64,000 nucleotides of DNA from JACCVL01 sp963704295. GTDB taxonomy: Bacteria > Actinomycetota > Actinomycetes > Propionibacteriales > Nocardioidaceae. The stretch covers positions 558,001 to 622,000 of the forward strand of contig OY969884.1 in assembly GCA_963704295.1 (NCBI GenBank), given 5' to 3'. Under the pieces are notes generated by a model. The model did no database searches. It worked only from the letters and a program-made list of their open reading frames with translations, and was not told the DNA's origin. Positions 17,534-25,019 of the stretch are shown here, piece after piece. How positions within the stretch are numbered: position 1 is the first letter of the stretch; the number at the start of each line of letters is the position of its first letter. Position numbers and translations under genes: made by a program.

Positions 17534-17947
17534 ATGGCTGAGTACCCGCAGCTCCTGCACACCGTTCTCGACACCACCCGGCCGCGAGAGCTCGCCGAGT
17601 TTTACCGCGAGCTGCTCGGGCTCCAGTACCGACCCGGTGACGAGCCACCCTCGGACGGCGGGCTCGACGACGCGGACTGGCTCGTCCTCACGGCCGCCGA
17701 CGGCACCCGCCGACTCGCCTTCCAACAGGTCGACCACCTGCAACCGACGACCTGGCCGGCGCACGATGTACCGATGCAGCTGCACGTCGACTTCACCGTC
17801 TCCAGCGCCGCCGAGCTGCACCGGCAGCGCGAACGCGCGGAGGCGCTGGGTGCGGAGCTCATCCTCGACCGGTCCGGCGACCCGCACGAGCCGCTGTTCG
17901 TGTTCGCCGACCTGGCGGGTCACCCGTTCTGCGTCTTCGTCGCCTGA
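17534..17947 (+). CDS. VOC-family protein (glyoxalase-like)
   Basis: 137 residues with GAGGAG before the ATG. The N-terminal half reads LLHTVLDTTRPRELAEFYRELLGL, the middle VPMQLHVDFTVSS and the end VFADLAGHPFCVFVA, which fits the Glyoxalase_6-type VOC fold of the neighbouring paralogues. Possible metal ligands are His9, the His in LHVDF and a late Glu. The specific substrate is unknown. It stands between the divergent DinB gene and a convergent oxidoreductase gene. Confidence 0.8.
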   Translation: MAEYPQLLHTVLDTTRPRELAEFYRELLGLQYRPGDEPPSDGGLDDADWLVLTAADGTRRLAFQQVDHLQPTTWPAHDVPMQLHVDFTVSSAAELHRQRERAEALGAELILDRSGDPHEPLFVFADLAGHPFCVFVA

Positions 17948-17973
17948 GTACACACCCCTGTACGGCGTCGTCC

Positions 17974-18720
17974 CTAGCGGTGGCTCAACCAATCGTCGAA
18001 TGTAGTCGGGGCGATCCAGGCGCCGGCACCCGGAGTGGGTGTCAGCGCGGCATCGTCGAGCCTCGCTCCGAAGTACCCGGCCTCGGGGTCGGTCACCACG
18101 CACCGCTCGTCACCGGTCGCGGAGAGCAGGCGGCGCACGAGTTCGTCGATGCCCAGCAGTTCAGGCCCAGCGATCTCGATGATGCCGTTGACCGGGTCAC
18201 CGAGCGAGATCTCCGCGACCCGGGCGGCCACGTCCCTTGAGGCGATCGGCTGCAGGTGTGCCGGCGTCGCCCGAACGGCGCCGTCCTTGGTCATCGCGTC
18301 GGCGATACTCGCGACGAAGTCGAAGAACTGGGTCGACCGGACGATCGTGTACGGGATGGGGCCGGCCATGACGAGGCTCTCCTGGGCGAGCTTCGCTCGC
18401 ATGTAGCCGGAGTCGGTCAGCCTGTCGGCACCGACGACGGACACGATCACATGGTGCCCGACCCCTGCCTGCTGCTCGGCAGCGAGCAGCCGGCTGGTCG
18501 ACTCGCGGAAGAAGGCCTGCATCTCGTCATCCGCCGGCGACCGCGAGTTGGTCAGGTCTACGACGACGTCAGCCCCCGTCACCGCCTTCGCCACGCCTCT
18601 GCCCGTCGTGGTGTCGATCCCGGACCTTCTGTCGAGTGCGACCACGTCCTGCCCAGCCGCGGTGAGGTTGACCGCCACCTGACTGCCGACCAGACCAGCC
18701 CCGACGATCACGACCCTCAC
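17974..18720 (-). CDS. NmrA-like NAD(P)-binding oxidoreductase
   Basis: 248 residues from the GTG at 18720. The Rossmann motif GAGLVGSQVA (residues 7-16) is followed by VALDRR, GADVVVDLTNSRS, YMRAKLAQESLV and PYTIVRSTQFFDF, typical of atypical SDR proteins of the NmrA/SDR_a5 type that bind NAD(P). The substrate is unknown; such proteins may be quinone reductases or redox sensors. Its start overlaps the far end of the frameshifted VOC gene region, so the two were probably one transcription unit. Confidence 0.82.
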   Translation of the reverse strand: MRVVIVGAGLVGSQVAVNLTAAGQDVVALDRRSGIDTTTGRGVAKAVTGADVVVDLTNSRSPADDEMQAFFRESTSRLLAAEQQAGVGHHVIVSVVGADRLTDSGYMRAKLAQESLVMAGPIPYTIVRSTQFFDFVASIADAMTKDGAVRATPAHLQPIASRDVAARVAEISLGDPVNGIIEIAGPELLGIDELVRRLLSATGDERCVVTDPEAGYFGARLDDAALTPTPGAGAWIAPTTFDDWLSHR

Positions 18721-18765
18721 GGCAGTCCTCCGCGACGTCTCCAGTTGCCGCCTGCCACTCGACCG

Positions 18766-19124
18766 TCAGCCGAAGACCAGGCAGAAGGCATGTCCGGCCG
18801 GGTCGGCGAAGACCCGGAAGCCGTCCTCGTGCTCTGCGGGAAGCCGACGGGCGCCGAGCGCGAGCACCGATCGCTCAGCCGCATCGACGTCGTCCACGCG
18901 AATGTCCAGGTGCTGCTGCTGCGGATGCGCTGGATCCGGCCACCGCGGCGGCACCCAGGGTGACGCCGCTGGAATGCCAGCTCGCGGTCGCCCGCCTCAC
19001 GACCGATGACCACCCAATCGGCGTCGTCCTCGTTGACACGCATGCCCAGCACCGCGGCGTAGAAGGCCGCCAGCTGTCGCGGGTCCGGACAGTCGACGAC
19101 GGTCTTCTCCAGCCAACCGATCAT
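18766..19124 (-). pseudogene. VOC-family gene broken by a frameshift
   Basis: Frame one from the ATG at 19124 reads MIGWLEKTVVDCPDPRQLAA, then GDRELAFQ. The continuation VPPRWPDPAHPQQQHLDIRV up to DPAGHAFCLVFG is in another frame and stops at 18766. The switch is near 18960, in CAGCGGCGTCACCC, and one missing base would restore a single 119-residue Glyoxalase_6-like protein with normal motifs. It is either a recent mutation or a sequencing/assembly error. Confidence 0.75.
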
Positions 19125-19170
19125 CGCCGCACGGTGCCACACGATCGGTCGGGTGGCACGGACAGGAGCG

Positions 19171-20160
19171 CTACCAGCCGGTGCTCTTGAACACCGCGTT
19201 CACGATCGCGCCCGGATTGTGGATCGCCTCCGCCGAGCTCAGGAACGGGGTCATCAGCGAGTTGGCGTTCCCGGCCGGGTAGGTCGTCTCGTTCAGGTGC
19301 GAGTAGCTGCTGCCCTGCTGCCAGGTGGCCGGCGCGTAGAGCCGAGCGGGCTGGCCACCGTTGGCGTTCCGCACCTTCGGGCTGTCGAAGACCACGTTGT
19401 TGCTGCGCAGCGCGGTCCCGAGCTGGGTGGAGTTGTCCGGCATCGACAGCAGCTTCGCGCCGGCCCCGGTCTCCGTGAACCGGTCATAGCCGTAGGGGAA
19501 CCCCCCCAGCCGTACGGTCCCGTTCGAACCGGTCACCCGGCCGGCACCGAGGAAGCCGAGCCCGTGCCCGATCTCGTGCATGACGACGCTGACGAAGTCG
19601 TAGCGGCCGGCCGGCGGGTTCCCGTCCCGGCCGAAGTACCAGTCGCTGCGGGAGCTGTTGAAGTTCGCGACGATGTCTGCCGAGGGGTCCAGGTTGGAGC
19701 CGGCCCTCTTGTTCGCGATCGCGTCGACGTACCAGGTGCCCGGCTTCGGCGCACCGGTGAAGTCACGCCAGATGAAGCTCGAGCCCGCGGAACCCAGGTT
19801 GTTGGGGTTGGCGGCCGGTGCGAACGTGGCGCTGACCGTGATCGGGACCGACGAGGTGATCCGTGGCGCCCACAGATCGACCGCACGCTGGAAGGCGCGA
19901 CGAGCCGGGGCGCTGAATCCGCTATAGGTGACCTGGAAGGTGGCCGCGCGCCCGTCCGGCCGCACCCGGTGCCGATCCGGGCGTACGAACGTGTTCGCCA
20001 CGCCAGGAGCCGCGCGCAGGACGGCGGCCGCGGCCGGCCGCGACGTCGGGCGATCGGCCGGGCCGGTCGCGCTGTCTGTGCCGATGGCTGGAGCGGCCCC
20101 GACACCGGCGAAAGCCAGTGGCAGGACGGCAAGACCGACGACGGTTCGGAAACGGCGCAT
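19171..20160 (-). CDS. Secreted zinc metalloprotease (metzincin-like)
   Basis: 329 residues from the ATG at 20160, with GAGGGG upstream. A signal peptide (residues 1-about 28, VVGLAVLPLAFAGVGAAPA) is followed by a propeptide-like part and a catalytic domain with MHEIGHGLGFLG. The first two His and the Glu are canonical, but the third zinc ligand expected after GxxH/D is Gly, so an alternative ligand must be used if the enzyme is active. A later SLMTPFLSS could be the Met-turn. It is probably an extracellular protease of unknown target. It stands alone between the VOC remnant and a small membrane ORF. Confidence 0.78.
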   Translation of the reverse strand: MRRFRTVVGLAVLPLAFAGVGAAPAIGTDSATGPADRPTSRPAAAAVLRAAPGVANTFVRPDRHRVRPDGRAATFQVTYSGFSAPARRAFQRAVDLWAPRITSSVPITVSATFAPAANPNNLGSAGSSFIWRDFTGAPKPGTWYVDAIANKRAGSNLDPSADIVANFNSSRSDWYFGRDGNPPAGRYDFVSVVMHEIGHGLGFLGAGRVTGSNGTVRLGGFPYGYDRFTETGAGAKLLSMPDNSTQLGTALRSNNVVFDSPKVRNANGGQPARLYAPATWQQGSSYSHLNETTYPAGNANSLMTPFLSSAEAIHNPGAIVNAVFKSTGW

Positions 20161-20300
20161 GACGATCCCCTCGGACGAAGACACGAACTCGTCAAGGTTC
20201 CTGGAGCCGTCCCGCCCCAACAATGACCCGACCCGCGAACCTGCGTGCGCATTCGGGCGGTTTACGACCGCCCGGACGGGTGGTCGCTTCTAGGGCAACC

Positions 20301-20330
20301 GGTGCCAGGCGGTGCCAGGCGGTGTCAGGC
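20301..20330. repeat. 10-bp tandem repeat, three copies
   Basis: Units GGTGCCAGGC, GGTGCCAGGC and GGTGTCAGGC lie in a row. The last copy contains the stop codon of the small ORF on the minus strand. Confidence 0.8.
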
Positions 20331-20486
20331 GACGTGCTGCAGCGAGGCGAAGGTCTTCTCGTGCGCGGCCTGCCACCTCGAGGCGACCCGGTCCACCTGC
20401 CGGGCGTGGTGGCAGATGACGGCCCAGGCTGCGCCGGTGGCCAGCGAGACGGCACACCACGCGATCAGGATCAGCAGCACCATCAT
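20325..20486 (-). CDS. Small single-pass membrane protein (hypothetical)
   Basis: 53 residues from the ATG at 20486 (a second in-frame ATG is at 20483). The first 24 residues form a hydrophobic helix (VLLILIAWCAVSLATGAAWAVI), followed by a soluble tail with HHARQVDRVASRWQAAHEKT. There is no clear Shine-Dalgarno and no family I recognise. It is plausible because of the helix and the codon bias, but a spurious ORF is possible. Confidence 0.4.
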   Translation of the reverse strand: MMVLLILIAWCAVSLATGAAWAVICHHARQVDRVASRWQAAHEKTFASLQHVA

Positions 20487-20601
20487 GGCTTCGACGCTAG
20501 CCCGCGGGCCGCCGCGGGTCACGCAACACGCGGGCAAGTACGCCGAACGGGTATCGCCCTCCACCGAACGGACGATGCTGGCGGCCGCCCGGCTCAGCCG
20601 G

Positions 20602-21303
20602 TCAGCGTGACTCGATCGCGATGCTGCCGATGCGTCCGAGCGGCGAGCCGCAGGCGGCGCCCCAGGTGGGAACCACCTCTGCCGAGCAGCTGCGCCACCC
20701 CGACTCGTACGCAACCGGGCTGCCGTTGACCCGGAGACCGAACGAGTCGTCGTCGCCGTGCAGGCCGGTGACGTTGAAGACCCCGCGATGGCCGGTCCGG
20801 TCGCGACCGAGCACCGTCGAGAGGCTGCTGACGTCTCGCACCGTCACGACCACGCCGGCCACCCGGTCCCCCGTGGTCGCGTCGACCATCACTCCCTGGA
20901 CGAACGATGGCGTGGCGAGCACCTGTCCGAGCGCGGTGCCCGGACCATGGGTGCTGGCGTTGCTGCGCAGCGCCTGCACCGCGCCGTTCCCGATCCACCC
21001 GCCCATGTGGTCGCCAGGCTCGACCTTGACCCAGAACTCGTCCTCGGCGGGCGCCGCCATGGTGGGCAGCTCGAACTGACCGGTGCTGGTCGTCACGTCA
21101 CTGGCGACCAGCGCACCTGGGGAGCCGTCGGCCGCGGTGCGCAGCAGCCGCACGGTCATCCCCGCGACCGGGTCGCTGGTCGAGCCGTCCACGAGTCGTC
21201 CGGTGATCGGTCCGGCGGCCGAGGCGCTCGGCATACCGGCCACGGTGGTGACGGCCACCGCCACCAGGACGACCGCGGACAGCGAGCTGAGCAGGCGACG
21301 CAT
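20602..21303 (-). CDS. Secreted protein with carboxypeptidase-regulatory-like beta domains
   Basis: 233 residues from the ATG at 21303, with GAGGAG upstream. A signal peptide (about 1-30, cleaved after ASA) is followed by two beta-sandwich units of the CarboxypepD_reg/transthyretin type: GRLVDGSTSDPVAGMTVRLL and later GVMVDATTGDRVAGVVVTVR. Such domains are non-catalytic and common in extracellular actinobacterial proteins. No anchor or enzymatic domain is visible. The function is unknown. Confidence 0.72.
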   Translation of the reverse strand: MRRLLSSLSAVVLVAVAVTTVAGMPSASAAGPITGRLVDGSTSDPVAGMTVRLLRTAADGSPGALVASDVTTSTGQFELPTMAAPAEDEFWVKVEPGDHMGGWIGNGAVQALRSNASTHGPGTALGQVLATPSFVQGVMVDATTGDRVAGVVVTVRDVSSLSTVLGRDRTGHRGVFNVTGLHGDDDSFGLRVNGSPVAYESGWRSCSAEVVPTWGAACGSPLGRIGSIAIESR

Positions 21304-21383
21304 GGCAACTCCTCGACGTGACTGATTTCTCACGCACAGTCAACCGGCTCGGACCGGTCTCCGTCCGGCGAATCGGGCAACAC

Positions 21384-22871
21384 TCACCCGCGGTGCAGGA
21401 GCCGGGCGGCACGGGCGAGCAACCGGTCGGTGCCGGGGGTGCGGTCGAACGACTGGATCGCCACCGGCAGCGGGAACCGCTGCCGGGCGACCGATCGGGG
21501 GTAGGCGAACTCGCGCAGCCCGTCCGGACCGTGCACCCGGCCGAAGCCCGACTCCCCCCGGCCGCCGAACGGCAGCGCGGGCATCCCGGCGAAGCCGATC
21601 ACGGAGTTCACGCTGCACAGACCGACCGTCAGCCGGGCCGCGACCTGCTCCCCCCGGCGGCGCGAGAACACCGCGGAGCCGAGCCCGTAGGCGGAGGCGT
21701 TCACCCGTTCGACCGCCTCGTCCATGCCCCGCACCCGGGACACCGTCAGCGTCGGGCCGAAGGTCTCCTCCCGCACCGCGGCACTGTCCTCGGGCACGTC
21801 GACCAGGATGGTCGGCTGCACCGCCCGCTCCCCCACGGCGTCCGGCCCGCCGACCACCGCGCGGGCACCGCGCGCCAGAGCGTCGGCGATGTGCCGACGG
21901 ACCACGTCGAGCTGGCCGGGCATCGTCATCGGGCCGTACGACGCGGTCCCGTCCGCGCCCGGGCGCAGGTGCCGAGCCCGGCGGACCAGCTCGTCGACGA
22001 ACGCGTCGTGCACCCGCTCGTGCACGTACACCCGCTCGATCCCGATGCAGGTCTGGCCGCCGTTGAACATGCCACCCCACAGCGCCGCCTCGGCCGCTGC
22101 GGGGATGTCGGCGTCCTCGTCGACCACCAGCGCGTCCTTGCCACCGCCCTCGATCACGGCCGGCACCAAGCCGTCCGCGCAGGCCGCGAGCACCTTGCGC
22201 GCGGTTCTCGGAGACCCGGTGAACGCCACCTTGTCGACGCCCGAGCGGCACAGCGCCTCGCCGGTGGGCCCGGTCCCGGTGACGAGCGAGAGGGCGCCGG
22301 CGCAGTCCGGCACGGAGGCGGCGAAGCTGTCGACCAGCCACCGCCCGACACCGGGGCTGTACTCGCTCGGCTTGAACACCACCGCGTTACCAGCCGCCAG
22401 CGCGTAGGCGATCGATCCCATCGGCGTATAGACGGGGTAGTTCCACGGCCCGATCACACCGACCACCCCGTACGGCAGGTACTCGACGGTCGCGGCGTAG
22501 TTGGCGAGCAGCAGACTCGGCACGACCCGCCGCCTGCCGAGCACCCGGGCGGCCTGCCGCGCAGCCCAGGCCAGGTGCTCGAGCGTCATGGTGATCTCGA
22601 GCATCCCGTCCCGGTGCGGCTTGCCGGTCTCGGACCGGACCACGTCGGCCAGCTCCGGCGCGCGTCGGGACAGCGCCGATCGCCACCCGTCCAGCCGGTC
22701 CCGGCGGCCGGCGAAGCCCACTGCCTGCCACGGCCCGGCGGTCGCCCGGGCACGGGAGACGACGGCCTCGACCTCCGCCGCGCCGAGCACCGGGTGGGTC
22801 CCGACCACGGCGCTCGTGCTCGGGTCGAACGAGTCGAACGTGTCCGTGCCGCGGCTCGCGCCCGCCGCCAT
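21384..22871 (-). CDS. Aldehyde dehydrogenase family protein
   Basis: 495 residues from the ATG at 22871, with GGGAGG upstream. It is a typical ALDH-fold enzyme that oxidises an aldehyde to an acid with NAD(P)+: cofactor-binding region VGVIGPWNYPVYTP, VFKPSEYSPG and FTGSP, catalytic Glu in VIEGGGKDALV (the usual ELGGK reads EGGGK), catalytic Cys in GGQTCIG, and the C-terminal LPFGGRGESGFGR. The substrate is not deducible; the shape is close to coniferyl/succinate-semialdehyde-type ALDHs. It starts 46 bp from the Ku region on the same strand. Confidence 0.9.
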   Translation of the reverse strand: MAAGASRGTDTFDSFDPSTSAVVGTHPVLGAAEVEAVVSRARATAGPWQAVGFAGRRDRLDGWRSALSRRAPELADVVRSETGKPHRDGMLEITMTLEHLAWAARQAARVLGRRRVVPSLLLANYAATVEYLPYGVVGVIGPWNYPVYTPMGSIAYALAAGNAVVFKPSEYSPGVGRWLVDSFAASVPDCAGALSLVTGTGPTGEALCRSGVDKVAFTGSPRTARKVLAACADGLVPAVIEGGGKDALVVDEDADIPAAAEAALWGGMFNGGQTCIGIERVYVHERVHDAFVDELVRRARHLRPGADGTASYGPMTMPGQLDVVRRHIADALARGARAVVGGPDAVGERAVQPTILVDVPEDSAAVREETFGPTLTVSRVRGMDEAVERVNASAYGLGSAVFSRRRGEQVAARLTVGLCSVNSVIGFAGMPALPFGGRGESGFGRVHGPDGLREFAYPRSVARQRFPLPVAIQSFDRTPGTDRLLARAARLLHRG

Positions 22872-22916
22872 ACCGGTGCCTCCCAGGGTCGGGGGGACCA
22901 CCCTAGGGGCGCCGGG

Positions 22917-23060
22917 TCAGGCGGACTTCTTCGCCGCCGCCTTCTTGCTGCCGGTCTTGCGGGCCGCGGGCTTCTTCGCCGCCTTCTTGGCCGTCGACTT
23001 CTTGGTCACGGCCTTCTTGGCCGGGCTCTTCTTGCCGCCGGACTTCTTCGCCGCCGCTCG
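22917..23060 (-). other. Out-of-frame lysine-rich Ku tail
   Basis: In the frame shifted relative to the Ku gene this stretch encodes repeated AKK/TKK units ending AAAKKSA and a TGA at 22917-22919. This is the standard basic tail of actinobacterial Ku proteins. It is separated from the Ku frame by a 2-nt excess in the upstream 12-bp repeat. Confidence 0.7.
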
Positions 23061-23902
23061 CGACCCACCCGAGGCGCGCCACCCGAGGCGCCACCCGACG
23101 CGCCACCCGAGGCTTTGCGGCCCTGCGCGGTCTCGACGCTCTTGCGCAACGCCGCGACCAGGTCGACGACGTCGGCGTCCTCGTCACCCTCGGCGGTCTC
23201 CGGCGCCAGCAGCTCGCGCGCGTCCGTGCCGTCGAGCTTGGCCTCGATCAGGTCAGTCATGGCCTGCTTGTAGTCGTCGTCGTACTGCTCCGGCTCGAAG
23301 TCGGCGGCCAGGCTCTCCACCAGCGACTCGGCCATCGTCACCTCCTGCGGGCGCAGCTCGATCTCCTCGCTCAACGCGCCGAAGTCCGCTGCGCGGATCT
23401 CGTCCGGCCACAGCAGGGTCTGCAAGACGATGACCTGGTCCCGGACCCGCAGCACGGCGAGCGTCTCCCGCTGCCGCAGCGCCACCTTGACCACCGCCAT
23501 CCGCTCGGTGCCGACCAGCGCCTCCCGCAGCAGGGCGTACGGCTTGGTGGCCTTCGCGTCCGGCTCGAGGTAGTACGACTTGTCCATCAGCATCGGGTCG
23601 ACCTGCTCGGCGGGCACGAACTCGACCACGTCGATCTCGTGCCCGCTGGCGACCGGGAGCGCGTCCAGATCGTCGGAGGTGAGCATCACCATCCGCCCGT
23701 CGTCGGACTCGAAGCCCTTGGCGATGTCGCTGTAGGTGACCTCCTGGCCGCAGTGCTCGCAGGTCCGCTTGTACCGGATCCGGCCGCCGTCGGCCCGATG
23801 CACCTGGTGGAACCGGACGTCGTGGTCCCCCGTGGCCGCGTACAGCTTGACCGGGATGTTGACGAGCCCGAAGGACACCGAGCCCTTCCAGATCGAGCGC
23901 AC
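23006..23902 (-). CDS. ku: Ku DNA end-binding protein (NHEJ)
   Basis: Binds DNA double-strand ends as a homodimer and recruits LigD. 298 residues as read, from the GTG at 23902 with AGGAGG upstream. The core is canonical: MRSIWKGSVSFGLVNIPVKL, CEHCGQEVTYSDIAKG, and YYLEPD, YALLREAL. After a SGGA repeat (about residues 260-276) the frame gives an Arg-rich end (RERRRRS to RPRRP). The usual lysine-rich tail sits in another frame down to 22917. One unit of the 12-bp repeat is 14 nt long. Removing 2 nt would give a 327-residue protein. It is divergent from the LigD polymerase gene, so both probably share a promoter region. Confidence 0.92.
   Translation of the reverse strand: MRSIWKGSVSFGLVNIPVKLYAATGDHDVRFHQVHRADGGRIRYKRTCEHCGQEVTYSDIAKGFESDDGRMVMLTSDDLDALPVASGHEIDVVEFVPAEQVDPMLMDKSYYLEPDAKATKPYALLREALVGTERMAVVKVALRQRETLAVLRVRDQVIVLQTLLWPDEIRAADFGALSEEIELRPQEVTMAESLVESLAADFEPEQYDDDYKQAMTDLIEAKLDGTDARELLAPETAEGDEDADVVDLVAALRKSVETAQGRKASGGASGGASGGAPRVGRERRRRSPAARRARPRRP
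23061..23110. repeat. 12-bp repeat with one 14-nt unit in the Ku gene
   Basis: On the coding strand four consecutive units begin TCGGGTGG. Their lengths are 12, 12, 14 and 12 nt, the third carrying an extra GC (23073-23086). This unit causes the frame change in the Ku tail. Confidence 0.85.
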
Positions 23903-24005
23903 TGCTCACCTCCTCCGACCGCCGGCGCGCAGGCCAGCCGTGATCACGGCAGCATGACGTGTCGAGAACGAGTCTGCCATCTCCTCAGCCTCAGGAGGCA
24001 CACGC

Positions 24006-24929
24006 GTGTCCGGTTCCGACAGCGTAGAAGTCGACGGGCGCCGGGTCCGGCTGTCCAACCTGGACAAGGTGCTCTATCCCGACGACGGCTTCACCAAGCA
24101 CGACGTCCTCACGCACTACGTCACGGTGTCCGAGGCGCTGCTCCGCCAGCTCGCGGGCAGGCCGACGACCCGTAAGCGGTGGCCCGACGGGGTGGCCGCG
24201 GACGCCGGCGCGTTCTTCGAGAAGAACCTGCCGCAGGGGACGCCGCCGTGGGTGCGCCGGGTGACCCTGGACTCCCCCGGCAGCACCCGCCAGCGCGAGC
24301 AGGTCACCTACCCGGTGGTGGACTCGCTGGCGACGCTGGTCTGGCTCGCCAACCTCGCCGCACTCGAGCTGCACGTCCCGCAGTGGCAGGTCGGGCCCCG
24401 TGGCGGGGTGCACAACCCCGACCGGCTCGTCATCGACCTCGACCCGGGGGCGCCCGCCGGACTTGCCGAGTGCGCCGAGACAGCCGTCCTGGTCCGGGAG
24501 CGGCTCGTCGCCGACGGCTTCCGCCCGGTCCCGGTCACCAGTGGCAGCAAGGGACTGCAGCTGTACGCGCCGGTGTCGGGCAGGCAGTCGTCCGACACCG
24601 TGCGCGACTACGTCCGCACGGTGGCCCAGGAGCTGGAGGCCGAGCACCGGCAGCTGGTCGTGGCCAGGATGGACAAGCGGGTCCGCACCGGCAAGGTGTT
24701 CCTCGACTGGAGCCAGAACGACTCGGCCAAGACCACGATCGCGCCGTACTCGCTGCGTGGTCGCGACCGACCCTGGGTCGCCACCCCTCGCACCTGGGAG
24801 GAGATCGAGGACCCGGGGTCGCTCCGCCAGGCGCTCGCCGCCGACCTCCCGGACCGAATCGCGGACCTGGGCGACCTGGTGGACCCGGTGGCCTCGGACG
24901 CCGAGCCGGGTCCGCAGGTGCCCGGCTGA
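24006..24929 (+). CDS. ligD: LigD-type NHEJ primase-polymerase
   Basis: 307 residues from the GTG at 24006. It is the stand-alone polymerase (PolDom) of bacterial end joining, which fills gaps at Ku-bound breaks, often with ribonucleotides. Motifs: LSNLDKVLYPDDGFTKHDV, the catalytic DLD in LVIDLDPG (about residues 140-147), the SGSKGLQLY loop (His of the family SGGKGxH replaced by Gln), and VFLDWSQNDSAKTT. Ligase and phosphoesterase domains are absent and must be encoded elsewhere. It is divergent from ku over about 100 bp. Confidence 0.92.
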   Translation: MSGSDSVEVDGRRVRLSNLDKVLYPDDGFTKHDVLTHYVTVSEALLRQLAGRPTTRKRWPDGVAADAGAFFEKNLPQGTPPWVRRVTLDSPGSTRQREQVTYPVVDSLATLVWLANLAALELHVPQWQVGPRGGVHNPDRLVIDLDPGAPAGLAECAETAVLVRERLVADGFRPVPVTSGSKGLQLYAPVSGRQSSDTVRDYVRTVAQELEAEHRQLVVARMDKRVRTGKVFLDWSQNDSAKTTIAPYSLRGRDRPWVATPRTWEEIEDPGSLRQALAADLPDRIADLGDLVDPVASDAEPGPQVPG

Positions 24930-25019
24930 CCGTGCCGGGCGGGTCGCCGGCCCATCCGTCATGCTGACGGCACCGAATGTCTCGTGGATCCCCGGCCGGA
25001 TCGACCCCGAGGAGCACAC

